Assembly: GCA_964568735.1 (NCBI GenBank)
Contig: CAZMRF010000002.1
Coordinates: 62,001 to 126,000, forward strand
Source of the DNA: CAZMRF01 sp964568735
Lineage (GTDB): Bacteria > Acidobacteriota > Polarisedimenticolia > JACPZX01
DNA length: 64,000 bases
Direction of reading: 5' to 3'
The notes below the pieces were generated by a model. That model made no database searches and was not told the origin of the DNA. It saw only the letters and a list, made by a program, of their open reading frames with translations. This document shows positions 44,270 to 52,808 of the stretch, piece after piece. The number at the start of each line of letters is the position of its first letter. The stretch's first letter is position 1. Position numbers and translations under genes: made by a program.

Positions 44270-46987
44270 ATGATGAGCGAAGAATCCTCCCGCCGGCCGT
44301 CGCCGGAGGAGATGCTGGAGCGCGCCCGGGCCGAGGAAACGGCCCGGAAGCGCGGCCGCCTCAAGGTCTTCTTCGGGGCGGCCCCCGGGGTCGGCAAGAC
44401 CTACGCGATGCTCGAAGCGGCCCGTGCGCGGCGCGGCGACGGGCTGGACGTCGTCATCGGCTGGATCGAGACGCATGGCCGCCGCGAGACCGACGCCCTC
44501 TCCGAGGGTCTCGAGCGCATCCCTCCCCGCCTGATCGAGTACAGGGGCGTCGCTCTCCGCGAGCTCGATCTCGACGCGGCCCTCGCGCGCAGCCCGGGCC
44601 TGATCCTCGTCGACGAGCTGGCCCACACGAATGCCCCGGGATCCAAGCATGCCCGCCGGTGGCAGGACGTACAGGAGCTTCTCGACGCGGGCATCGACGT
44701 CTATTCCACCCTCAACGTGCAGCACCTCGAGAGCCTGAATGACGTCGTGGCCCAGATCACCAAGGTGGCGGTCCGCGAGACCGTGCCCGATTCCATCTTC
44801 GAGCAGGCCGGCGACGTCGAGCTCGTGGACCTGACGCCCGACGATCTTCTCCAGCGCCTCCGGGAGGGAAAGGTCTACTTCCCCGCCCAGGCCGAGCGGG
44901 CGATGGAGAGCTTCTTCCAGAAGGGGAACCTGATCGCGCTCAGGGAGCTGGCGTTGCGGCGCACGGCGGAGCGCGTCGACGCCCAGATGACCCGCTGGAA
45001 GAGCGACCACGGGATCGCGCAGCCCTGGCCCGCGAGCGAGCGGGTCCTGGTGGCGGTGGGGCCCTCCCCGCGCTCCGCGGATCTCGTGCGCGCCGCTTTC
45101 AGGATGGCCACGCGGCTGAGAGCCCCCTGGATAGGGCTCTCCATCGAGTCGCCCGACTTCCAGCGCCTGCCCCCCGAAGATCGAGACCGGGTGAGCGCGC
45201 ATCTGACGCTGGCGGAGCAGCTCGGCGCCGAGCCCCTGGTCATCGCCGCCGACGATGTCGCCGAGGCGATCCTGACGGTGGCGCGCCAGCGCAATGTGAG
45301 CCGGATCGTGGTCGGCAGACCCGCCTCGCGGAGCTGGCGCGATCGGCTGCGGGGATCCCCCGTGGATCGGCTGGTCAGGGGATCCGGGCCGATCGACGTC
45401 CTGGTCACTTCCGGCGAGGAGGAGAGGGAGCCACGCAGGACGTCCCCCGAGCCCCGGAAGGGCACCCCCCTCAGGGAATTCGCATGGGGATCCGCGGTCG
45501 TGGCGCTCATCACCGCGCTCTGCTGGGTCGGACGCCCCTTTCTCGCGCTCGCCGACCAGGCCATGGTCTACCTGCTCGGGGTGCTGTTCGTCTCCGCCCG
45601 CTTCTCGCGCGGCCCGGCCCTGCTCGTCAGCCTTCTGAGCGTCGCCGCGCTCAACTTCTTCTTCGTTCCTCCCTTCTACACCTTCGCCGTCTCCGACGCG
45701 AGGTACGTGATCACCTTCGCCGTCATGCTGGTCACAGGGCTGCTCGTGAGCCGCCTCACGCTCCGCGTCCGCGAGCAGGCCGAGTCGGCCCGCCAGAGAG
45801 AGCAGCGGACCGCCATCCTCTACACGATGACCCGCAGCTTCGCCTTCCGCAGCGGGGTATCCGACCTCGCCGAAGCGACCGCACGTCACATCGAGATTCT
45901 CTTCGAGGCGGAGGCCTCCGTCCTGCTCGAGGACGGCGCAGGCGGGCTCGTCCACCGCGGGGGAACGGCCGGCGCGCTCGTCGCGTCCGAATCCGAGCTG
46001 GCGGTCGCGCGCTGGGTCCTCCAGCACGGGCGCCCCGCCGGCCACGGCACGGACACCCTTCCCGAGTCCCAGGGCCTCTTCCTCCCCATCGGCAGCACCA
46101 CGAAGACCCTGGGAGTCCTCGGCATCGCCCTGGGCGCGAGGGCGCAGGCGCTCACGCCCTCCCAGCGCCAGCTCCTCGATGTCTTCGTCAGCCATGCCGC
46201 CCTGGCCATCGAGAGGGCGCTCCTGTCCGAGGAGGCGGAGAAGGCGCGCGTGGCCGCCGAGGCCGAGAGACTGCGCAGCACGCTCCTGAGCTCGGTCTCC
46301 CACGATCTCCGGACGCCTCTCGCCGCCGTCACCGGCGCGGCCACCAGCCTTCTCGACGAGGAGGGGAGGCTGGACGCCGCGAGCCGGCGCGATCTCCTGG
46401 AGACGATCCGCGAGGAGGCCGAGCGCCTCAACCGCGTCGTGGGCGACATCCTCGACATCACGCGGCTCGAGTCGGGCGCCGTGAAGATCAGGAAGGAGTG
46501 GTACCCCATCGAGGAGATCATCGGATCCGCGCTGGCGCGCCTGGAGGCAGGGCTCGCGAAGCGTCATGTCAAAATCGACCTTCCCGGCGACGTCCTCCAG
46601 GTCCCCGTCGACGCGATCCTCCTCGAGCAGGTGCTCGTGAACCTCCTCGACAACGCGGTCAAGTACACGCCGCCCGGCTCGCCCATCGAGATCGCGGCGG
46701 CCGAGCGGGACGGCGAGGTCGTGGTCGAGGTCCGCGACCGGGGCCCCGGCATCCCTCCCGGGGAGGAGACGAAGATCTTTGAGCGCTTCTACCGCGCGGC
46801 CCAGGCGGGATCGCGCGGGGGAACGGGCCTGGGGCTGGCCGTCTGCCAGGCCGCCATCGCGGCCCACGGCGGGCGCATCCGGGCGGAGGGCCGCGAGGGA
46901 GGGGGCGCGGTATTCAGGTTCGCTCTGCCCGTCGAAGGCACTCCGCCCGTGCCGAAGGAAGCGCTCGAGGGAAGTCGCGAGCCCTGA
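44270..46987 (+). CDS. kdpD: osmosensitive K+ channel sensor histidine kinase KdpD
   Basis: About 905 residues. The N-terminal KdpD domain has a Walker A motif GAAPGVGKTYAML and VDELAHTNAPGSKHARRW. A universal-stress-like domain follows (~245-370), then a four-helix DUF4118 membrane unit (~400-500), a GAF-like domain, the phospho-accepting box SVSHDLRTPLAAVTGA and an ATPase domain (NLLDNAVKYT, DRGPGIPPGE, GGTGLGLAV). It senses K+ limitation and phosphorylates KdpE. The start is ambiguous: ATG 44270/44273 gives the usual N-terminus, while GTG 44252 in the same frame has a GGAG about 10 nt upstream. It is divergent from kdpFABC and followed 48 bp later by kdpE. Confidence 0.95.
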   Translation: MMSEESSRRPSPEEMLERARAEETARKRGRLKVFFGAAPGVGKTYAMLEAARARRGDGLDVVIGWIETHGRRETDALSEGLERIPPRLIEYRGVALRELDLDAALARSPGLILVDELAHTNAPGSKHARRWQDVQELLDAGIDVYSTLNVQHLESLNDVVAQITKVAVRETVPDSIFEQAGDVELVDLTPDDLLQRLREGKVYFPAQAERAMESFFQKGNLIALRELALRRTAERVDAQMTRWKSDHGIAQPWPASERVLVAVGPSPRSADLVRAAFRMATRLRAPWIGLSIESPDFQRLPPEDRDRVSAHLTLAEQLGAEPLVIAADDVAEAILTVARQRNVSRIVVGRPASRSWRDRLRGSPVDRLVRGSGPIDVLVTSGEEEREPRRTSPEPRKGTPLREFAWGSAVVALITALCWVGRPFLALADQAMVYLLGVLFVSARFSRGPALLVSLLSVAALNFFFVPPFYTFAVSDARYVITFAVMLVTGLLVSRLTLRVREQAESARQREQRTAILYTMTRSFAFRSGVSDLAEATARHIEILFEAEASVLLEDGAGGLVHRGGTAGALVASESELAVARWVLQHGRPAGHGTDTLPESQGLFLPIGSTTKTLGVLGIALGARAQALTPSQRQLLDVFVSHAALAIERALLSEEAEKARVAAEAERLRSTLLSSVSHDLRTPLAAVTGAATSLLDEEGRLDAASRRDLLETIREEAERLNRVVGDILDITRLESGAVKIRKEWYPIEEIIGSALARLEAGLAKRHVKIDLPGDVLQVPVDAILLEQVLVNLLDNAVKYTPPGSPIEIAAAERDGEVVVEVRDRGPGIPPGEETKIFERFYRAAQAGSRGGTGLGLAVCQAAIAAHGGRIRAEGREGGGAVFRFALPVEGTPPVPKEALEGSREP

Positions 46988-47035
46988 ACGACGGGCCGTG
47001 ATCCCGGCTCGGCAGGAGCGGGAGGGAGGCAGTCG

Positions 47036-47779
47036 ATGACCGACGATGAACACCGGCGGAGCCGGCCGGCCACGGGCACGCCCGGCCCGCTCGTCCTGCT
47101 CATCGAGGACGAGGCCCAGCTCCGGAGGTTCCTTCGCCCCACCCTCGCGGCCCACGGCTACCGCCTCCTCGAAGCCGAGGGGGGTGAGGAGGGGTTGCGC
47201 GCGGCCGCCCAGTACGTGCCGGACGTCGTCCTCCTGGATCTGGGCCTTCCCGATCTGGACGGCCTCGAAGTGACGAAGCGCCTGAGGCAGTGGAGCGCCG
47301 TCCCGATCATCGTCCTCTCCGCACGCGGCCAGGAGGACGACAAGGTGGCCGCCCTCGACGCGGGCGCCGACGACTACGTCACGAAGCCCTTCAGCTTCGC
47401 GGAGCTCCTCGCCCGCATGCGCGTGGCCGTGAGGCACGCGGCGAGGATCGAGTCCCAGGGAGCCACGACCGAGTTCGTCTCGGGGCCGCTGCGCGTGGAT
47501 CTCACGGCCCGTCGGGTCTTCGTGGAGGGGACGGAGGTGCGCCTGACGGCCATCGAGTACAAGCTGCTGGCCGCGCTCATCCAGCAGGCCGGGAGGGTCG
47601 TCACCCACCGGCAGCTCCTCGTCGCCGTGTGGGGGCCCGGCCACGGAGATCAGGTCCAGTACCTGCGCGTGTACATGACGCACCTGCGTCGGAAGCTGGA
47701 GCCCGATCCGGCCCGGCCCCGGATATTCAGAACCGAGGCCGGCGTGGGATACCGCCTCGAGGTGCACCCCGACGAGTGA
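47036..47779 (+). CDS. kdpE: KDP operon response regulator KdpE
   Basis: 247 residues, OmpR/PhoB type. The receiver has IEDEAQLRR, phospho-Asp in VVLLDLGLPDLDG and Lys in YVTKPFSF. The winged-helix DNA-binding domain includes LTAIEYKLLAALIQQAGRVV and the recognition region YLRVYMTHLRRKLE. ATG 47036 has GGGAGG upstream. Expected to activate kdpFABC. Confidence 0.95.
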   Translation: MTDDEHRRSRPATGTPGPLVLLIEDEAQLRRFLRPTLAAHGYRLLEAEGGEEGLRAAAQYVPDVVLLDLGLPDLDGLEVTKRLRQWSAVPIIVLSARGQEDDKVAALDAGADDYVTKPFSFAELLARMRVAVRHAARIESQGATTEFVSGPLRVDLTARRVFVEGTEVRLTAIEYKLLAALIQQAGRVVTHRQLLVAVWGPGHGDQVQYLRVYMTHLRRKLEPDPARPRIFRTEAGVGYRLEVHPDE

Positions 47780-47875
47780 TGGCCAGGCCAGCCCTCCAGG
47801 GGTTTCTTCCTCGGGGGCTCGCGGAGGCCGCTTGCGGGATCGCGCTCGCTCCAGCTTCGCGAAGACCCTGTCGTC

Positions 47876-47881
47876 TATAAT
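47876..47881 (+). promoter_or_regulatory. candidate -10 element (TATAAT)
   Basis: A perfect TATAAT lies 63 bp upstream of the GTG at 47945, in the 165-bp gap after kdpE. No good -35 hexamer is seen at the expected distance (the region around 47853 is only weakly matching). Confidence 0.4.
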
Positions 47882-47944
47882 TCCCGTTTCCTGCACGGTC
47901 ACGGGCCATGGGGCTGCCCGGATCGTTCCCGTCCCAGGAGATGC

Positions 47945-50923
47945 GTGACACGGCCTGCGTTGACCCGATGGATCAGCCTGACAACCGTCTCCCTGGTCCT
48001 CCTGACGGCTCTCTGCCTCCGCCACGTTGGAGAGGACGAGCTGGGAGTCCGGGACTCGGTCCTCCTCGGTGTCCAGCCCGCGGCGCTCGCATCCGGCTGG
48101 CACCTCGCCCCCCGGGGTCTCTTCCGGGTCCACACCTACGCGGCCGGAACCTCCGTCGTGCCCTTCGGCCATCCGGATCCTCTCAGCTTCAAGTCGCCCG
48201 AGGGCTCGGGCATGGTGGCCAGCGGCGAGGTGGAGCTGAGGCTCGCACCCGAATCGGTGCTCGCCCTGCATGCATCCGCCCGGGGCGATCTCGACGGCTG
48301 GCTGAACGGACATCTCGAAGGGCTCGTGCATGCCCTCCTCGCCTCGCCGGATTTCGTGCCGCTGACACGGGATCGCATCCCCCAGATGGAGGACGAAGGC
48401 GTGCGGTGGCTCGGAGAGGCCCTGGCGCCCGCGGGCCTGCAAGTCTCGGCCGTGCGGCTCGAGACGATCGGCTACGAAGGGGGCCCTGTGCTTTCGGCCG
48501 GACCCGCCCCGGGCGCGCGCCGGAAAGTCCTCTGGATCGGGGTGGACTCCTTCGACTGGGACATCATCGAGCCGCTCATGGCGAAGGGGCGCATGCCGAA
48601 CATCGCCAGGCTGCGCGCCGAAGGTGCCTGGGGCCAGCTCCTGACGAAGCCCCCTCTCCTCTCACCGGTTCTCTGGACGACGATCGCCACGGGGAAGAGC
48701 CCCGAGAAGCACGGCATCGTCGACTTCATCGCCACGGATCCTTCCAAGGGTACGGTTCTCCCGGTGACGAGCACCCTCCGGAAGACGAGCGCCTTCTGGA
48801 ACATCCTCAGCGACTCCGGTGTCACCGTGGGGGTCGTGGCCTGGTGGGCGAGCTTTCCGGCCGAGCGGGTCGACGGCTTCATCGCCACGGACCGGATCGC
48901 CTACCAGCTCTTCAAGGACATGATCGAGGACCAGCCCGCCGACAACCCGCTCAAGGTCTACCCGAGCCGTTTCTGGTCCCGCGTGGCCTCCCACATCAAG
49001 CCACCGGCCCGGATCGGCGACGGCGAGCTGTCGCGATTCATCGACATGAAGAGGTTCGCTCCGTCCTTCACTCCCGACGACGTCAGCCGGGTGAACGACT
49101 TCCGCACGGTCCTCGCGGCGGTGAGCACCTATCTGGAGGTTGGAAGGGATCTCTTCCGGGAGAACCCCACGGACGTCCGCGTCCTCTATTTCGAGGGACC
49201 CGATACGACGTCCCACCTCTTCATGCCCTTCGCGCCCCCCGATCCCGAGGGGGTCGATCCCCGTCTGGCCGAGGCCTTCGGAGGGGTGGTCGACGAGTTC
49301 TACGTCTACCAGGACGAAATGATCGGACAGCTCGTCGGTGAGTTCGCGGACGAGGAGACGACGATCATCATCTGCTCGGACCACGGCTTCCGGACCGGGA
49401 AGGCCAGGCCCTCCACGGATTCACGCATCGGGCATGGCAAGGCCGCCGACTGGCACGCGCGGAACGGCGTGATCGTCCTCGCGGGCAAGGACATCCGGCG
49501 TGGAGAGCGCCTCCTGGGCGCGTCGATCTACGACCTCGTCCCGACACTTCTCGCCCTCTACGGGCTTCCCGTGGGCGAGGACATGGACGGGCGCGCCCTG
49601 ACGACCGCATTCACCGAGGAGTTCCTGGCGGGCCACCCGGTCACAACGGTCGCCTCCTGGGACAGCCGAGTCCGGCGGGGCCAGCCCCAGTTCACCGAGC
49701 CCACCCAGGACGATCAGGACCTGCTCGCCAAGCTCACCTCCCTGGGCTACATCGAGCAGGACTCGCCCTCGGCGATGCAGAACTTGGCCCTCATCCAGCT
49801 CCAGTCCGGCGAGAGCGACAAGGCCATCGAGTCGATGAAGACCGCTCTCGAGCAGAGCGACACGGAGGTCGCCAGGCTGAACCTCGCGCGGGCCTACCGC
49901 CTGGGCGGAAAGCCGGAGCTCGCGCGCCAGGAGCTCGACCGCCTCGTCGAAGGAGGCTGGAGGAAGCCGGAGGTCCTCACGGAGATGGCGATCCTGAGCC
50001 GCGAGAGCCAGGACTGGAGCGAGGCCGAGCGTCTGCTCACGGAGGCCGCCGCCGCCGAGCCGGACGAGCCCGTCATCCAGATGCAGTTCGCCCGCCTCTA
50101 CGAACAGCAGGGACGCTGGGAGGAGGCGCTGAAGCACTACCGCCGGGTGGCCGAGCTGGATCCGACCTCCAGCCAGGCCCTGAACCAGTCGGGATTGATC
50201 CTCCGGAGGCTCGGGAGGACCGAGGAAGCGAAGCGCGAGTTCACGCGGGCGATCCAGGCCAACCCGGACGATCACTTCGCCTACAACAGCCTCGGCCTGC
50301 TCTATCACCGGCTGGGAGAAACCGACAAGGCCCGCCAGATGCTCGAGACGGGCATCACCATGGCGCCCAGGAACTCCATCCTGCAGAACAGCCTGGGCAC
50401 CGTCTACCTCGACTCCGGGCAGGCCGACAAGGCGATCGCCGCCTTCGAGAAGGCCATCGAGCTGCAGCCGGACTACGAGGAAGCCATCTCGAACCTCGCG
50501 ATGCTGTACAAGGGGCGCGGCGATTCGGCGAAAGCGAACGAGTACGCGGATCGCCTCATCGAGCTGAAGCCCGAGAAGAGCGACGTGAGGGTCTCCCTCG
50601 CGCTCCTTCTTTCCTCCCTCAACCGGAACGATGAGGCCGTCCGCCTCCTCACCGCGGTGCTGGAGCAGGAGCCCGACAACTTCAAGGCGCTCGTGAGCCT
50701 CGGCAAGATGCACCTGCGCCGGGGCGACCCTCGGCAGGCGGTGACGCTGCTGGAGCGGGCCGGACGCGTGCAGGGAGCGGTGCCGCAGCTCTGGAACGAT
50801 CTGGCGCAGGCCTACGCGGGGCTCGGGCGCAAGGATGAAGCCAGGAAGGCCCTGCGCCGCTCGATGGAGCTGAATCCCGACCAGCCGGAGATTGCCCGGC
50901 GCCTCACCGAGATCGGCGGCTGA
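47945..50923 (+). CDS. SPFH-like / type I phosphodiesterase (alkaline phosphatase fold) / TPR fusion protein
   Basis: 992 residues. An N-terminal membrane anchor (~8-26) leads to a ~150-residue region resembling a prohibitin/SPFH domain (DELGVRDSVLLGVQP, GWHLAPRGLFRVHTY). Residues ~190-590 are a type I phosphodiesterase/nucleotide pyrophosphatase domain: metal ligands in GVDSFDW, nucleophile Thr in SPVLWTTIATG, FEGPDTTSH, CSDHGF and a late His in IGHGK. Residues ~610-990 are roughly ten TPR motifs (AYNSLGLLYHRLGETDKARQ). GTG 47945 has AGGAG five bases upstream. A membrane-bound phosphohydrolase or phosphotransferase with a protein-binding tail is likely; the substrate is unknown. Confidence 0.85.
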   Translation: MTRPALTRWISLTTVSLVLLTALCLRHVGEDELGVRDSVLLGVQPAALASGWHLAPRGLFRVHTYAAGTSVVPFGHPDPLSFKSPEGSGMVASGEVELRLAPESVLALHASARGDLDGWLNGHLEGLVHALLASPDFVPLTRDRIPQMEDEGVRWLGEALAPAGLQVSAVRLETIGYEGGPVLSAGPAPGARRKVLWIGVDSFDWDIIEPLMAKGRMPNIARLRAEGAWGQLLTKPPLLSPVLWTTIATGKSPEKHGIVDFIATDPSKGTVLPVTSTLRKTSAFWNILSDSGVTVGVVAWWASFPAERVDGFIATDRIAYQLFKDMIEDQPADNPLKVYPSRFWSRVASHIKPPARIGDGELSRFIDMKRFAPSFTPDDVSRVNDFRTVLAAVSTYLEVGRDLFRENPTDVRVLYFEGPDTTSHLFMPFAPPDPEGVDPRLAEAFGGVVDEFYVYQDEMIGQLVGEFADEETTIIICSDHGFRTGKARPSTDSRIGHGKAADWHARNGVIVLAGKDIRRGERLLGASIYDLVPTLLALYGLPVGEDMDGRALTTAFTEEFLAGHPVTTVASWDSRVRRGQPQFTEPTQDDQDLLAKLTSLGYIEQDSPSAMQNLALIQLQSGESDKAIESMKTALEQSDTEVARLNLARAYRLGGKPELARQELDRLVEGGWRKPEVLTEMAILSRESQDWSEAERLLTEAAAAEPDEPVIQMQFARLYEQQGRWEEALKHYRRVAELDPTSSQALNQSGLILRRLGRTEEAKREFTRAIQANPDDHFAYNSLGLLYHRLGETDKARQMLETGITMAPRNSILQNSLGTVYLDSGQADKAIAAFEKAIELQPDYEEAISNLAMLYKGRGDSAKANEYADRLIELKPEKSDVRVSLALLLSSLNRNDEAVRLLTAVLEQEPDNFKALVSLGKMHLRRGDPRQAVTLLERAGRVQGAVPQLWNDLAQAYAGLGRKDEARKALRRSMELNPDQPEIARRLTEIGG

Positions 50924-51048
50924 CACTCAGCGCGGGACGGAGGGTCGCCCTGCGCTCCTACTTCCGGCGGCCCTTGTGACATCGATCCCCATCGAGTCAA
51001 CCCAGCCGGCTCCAGACGTACGCTTCGGGCGACCCTCTGTCCCGCGCC
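50924..51048. repeat. palindromic interspersed element, copy B
   Basis: A 125-bp element that begins immediately after the stop codon at 50923. The terminal arms (50930-50950 and 51027-51047) are complementary at 20 of 21 positions. It is the inverse-orientation copy of 12442-12564: both ends match closely, while the central ~30 nt differ. It again lies between convergent genes (47945-50923 and 51071-51874). Confidence 0.85.
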
Positions 51049-51070
51049 ATCGACCCGAATCGCCTGTCAA

Positions 51071-51874
51071 CTACTCGATCGAGGAGATGAGTCCCTCCGA
51101 GACCCACCTGCGGAAGTAGTGGAAGACCTGCCGCTGCTCGGCACGGCGGGACCCCCCTCCCGCTCGCAGCGCCGCACCGAGAGTCCGCCCCTTCCGGAGG
51201 GTGTCGAGGATCCCGAACGCCTGCCGGGAGAGGCGGAGGCGCCAGAGCATGCCGTCGCGACGGTAAACGGCGAGCCGGCTCTTCCTGCGCCGGATGGGTG
51301 GAGGCCGGGTGCCGTCCTTGAAGGCCTGGAGGTACTCGTCGGCGGGCCAGAGGAAGGCCAGGAGCCGCAGCGCCGGAATCGTCCTGAGCTTCGCCCGCGC
51401 CCGGAGTCCGCCGGCCAGCACGGCGGCCTCCCCCGGCGACAGGACGGGAGCCTCTTCCTCGTCGAAGGCCTCGCACATGGCGAGCTCGAGCCGCGCGAGG
51501 TCGGCGGCGAAGCCTCTCCCGCGAAGGCGCGTTCCCGCCAGGACGTGCGCCGGAAGCCGGCTTCTCAGGCGGCTCAGCGTGTAGCTGCGCGACGGATGGG
51601 CCTGCACGTAGCCCGCCACGAGGCGCATGAAGCGCTTCTCGCCCAGGAAGTGCTTGAGCGCGGGGAAGTCGCCGGCGAGGGCCTCCTCCATCCGCAGCAG
51701 GTACATGTCCCTGTAGATGGCGACGCGCTCGACCGGCGACAACGTCCTAGAGGGCCGGACGAGCCGGGCGGCAGAGCGGGCGCTGCGCTCGTACACCTCG
51801 CTGTCCGCACGCGGATCGACGATGAAGCGCTGCATCCAGGTCTGGGTCTTCCGCAGCCCGGGCTCAGCGGGCAT
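51071..51874 (-). CDS. DUF2063/HvfC-family partner of the DUF692 enzyme
   Basis: 267 residues. The N-terminal half fits DUF2063 (putative DNA-binding domain, HvfC/BufC): YRDMYLLRMEEALAGDFPAL, FLGEKRFMRLVAGYVQAHP and SRSYTLSRLRSRLPAHV. The C-terminal half is an all-helix accessory domain (RRWVSEGLISSIE at the end). In characterised MNIO systems this protein binds the precursor and helps the DUF692 enzyme. The gene overlaps the DUF692 stop by 11 bp, so translation is coupled. It is the last gene of the three-gene operon. Confidence 0.88.
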   Translation of the reverse strand: MPAEPGLRKTQTWMQRFIVDPRADSEVYERSARSAARLVRPSRTLSPVERVAIYRDMYLLRMEEALAGDFPALKHFLGEKRFMRLVAGYVQAHPSRSYTLSRLRSRLPAHVLAGTRLRGRGFAADLARLELAMCEAFDEEEAPVLSPGEAAVLAGGLRARAKLRTIPALRLLAFLWPADEYLQAFKDGTRPPPIRRRKSRLAVYRRDGMLWRLRLSRQAFGILDTLRKGRTLGAALRAGGGSRRAEQRQVFHYFRRWVSEGLISSIE

Positions 51875-52748
51875 GGGACCTCGCCTTCACGGCACGGCGG
51901 GTTCGCCCCCGCTCCCTTGCTGCCGCGCCCCTGTGCCGCTCGACCTTCATGACCTCGGCGTGGACGACCTCGAAAGCGGGGATCTCGGCATCCCACTCGA
52001 TCATCGTCGTCCTCCCCCCCGTGCGGCGGTGGCAGCGCTCGTAGAGACTCCACACCGGATCGCACACGTGGTCGCTGTGCGTGTCGAGGATGTGGGTCCC
52101 CTTGTGCGTGTGCCCCGCGAGGTGGTGGTAGACGACGCGCTCGGGCGGGATGGAGTCGATGTACCGCTCGGGATCGAATCCGTGGTTGAAGGCGCTCACG
52201 TAGACGTTGTTCACGTCCAGGAGGAATCCGCAGTCGGCCTGCTCGCCCAGCCGCGCCAGGAACTCCCACTCCGGCATCGTCGAGGAGGTGAACTCCAGGT
52301 AGTTGGATGGGTTCTCGAGGACGAGCGGGCGCTCCAGGATCTCCTGGACGACCTTCACCCGCGCCGTGACGTGGGCCAGCGCCCTCTCCGTGAGGGGCAC
52401 CGGCAGCAGGTCGTGCACGTTGCGTCCCGCGACCCCGGTCCAGCACAGGTGATCCGAGATCCAGGGAGCCTTCACTCGCCGCGCGAGGGCCTTGAGCTTG
52501 CGGAGGTAGTCCCTGTCCAGCGGATCGGTGCTGCCGATCGACATCGAGACGCCGTGGAGGACCACGGGATAGCGCTCGGCGATCCGGTCCAGTATCCGGA
52601 TGGGCCGGCCGCCGGTATCCATGTAGTTCTCCGAGATGACCTCGAAAAACCCGACCTCCGGCCACTGTTCGAGGACATGGGGATAGTGGACCGGGCGCAG
52701 CCCCATCCCCAGTCCCAGGTCGGGGAGCTTCCACCGGAGCGGGATCAT
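51864..52748 (-). CDS. DUF692 multinuclear non-haem iron oxidative enzyme (MNIO, HvfB/BufB-like)
   Basis: 294 residues with a TIM-barrel DUF692 signature: GLGMGLRPVHYPHVL, LHGVSMSIGS, WISDHLCW, LENPSNYLEF, LLDVNNVYVSAFNHGFDP, HHLAGHTH, DTHSDHVCDPVW and MIEWDAEIPAF. These supply the His, Asp, Glu and Asn ligands of the iron cluster. Characterised relatives (MbnB, HvfB, TglH, bufferin enzymes) oxidise cysteines of small peptides into heterocycles such as oxazolone/thioamide or 5-thiooxazole. It lies 60 bp downstream of the cysteine-rich precursor gene, its obvious substrate. The basic C-terminal tail (after residue ~270) is not part of the usual domain. Confidence 0.93.
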   Translation of the reverse strand: MIPLRWKLPDLGLGMGLRPVHYPHVLEQWPEVGFFEVISENYMDTGGRPIRILDRIAERYPVVLHGVSMSIGSTDPLDRDYLRKLKALARRVKAPWISDHLCWTGVAGRNVHDLLPVPLTERALAHVTARVKVVQEILERPLVLENPSNYLEFTSSTMPEWEFLARLGEQADCGFLLDVNNVYVSAFNHGFDPERYIDSIPPERVVYHHLAGHTHKGTHILDTHSDHVCDPVWSLYERCHRRTGGRTTMIEWDAEIPAFEVVHAEVMKVERHRGAAARERGRTRRAVKARSHAR

Positions 52749-52808
52749 GCCGGCACGCGCAGGGAGGGCCGCAGCGCCAATCCCGCGGCCCTCCTCGGTA
52801 TCACGTGG

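Noticed and set aside
47780..47944. tRNA or small RNA after kdpE
   Set aside because: No cloverleaf or T-loop consensus; only a TATAAT hexamer stands out.
44114..48442. 1442-codon open frame on the minus strand
   Set aside because: Antisense to kdpD, kdpE and the start of the SPFH/phosphodiesterase gene, with no recognisable domain.
50924..51070. Insertion-sequence end
   Set aside because: The inverted arms suggested an IS terminus, but the element is only ~125 bp with no transposase or visible target duplication. It is better described as a palindromic interspersed repeat.
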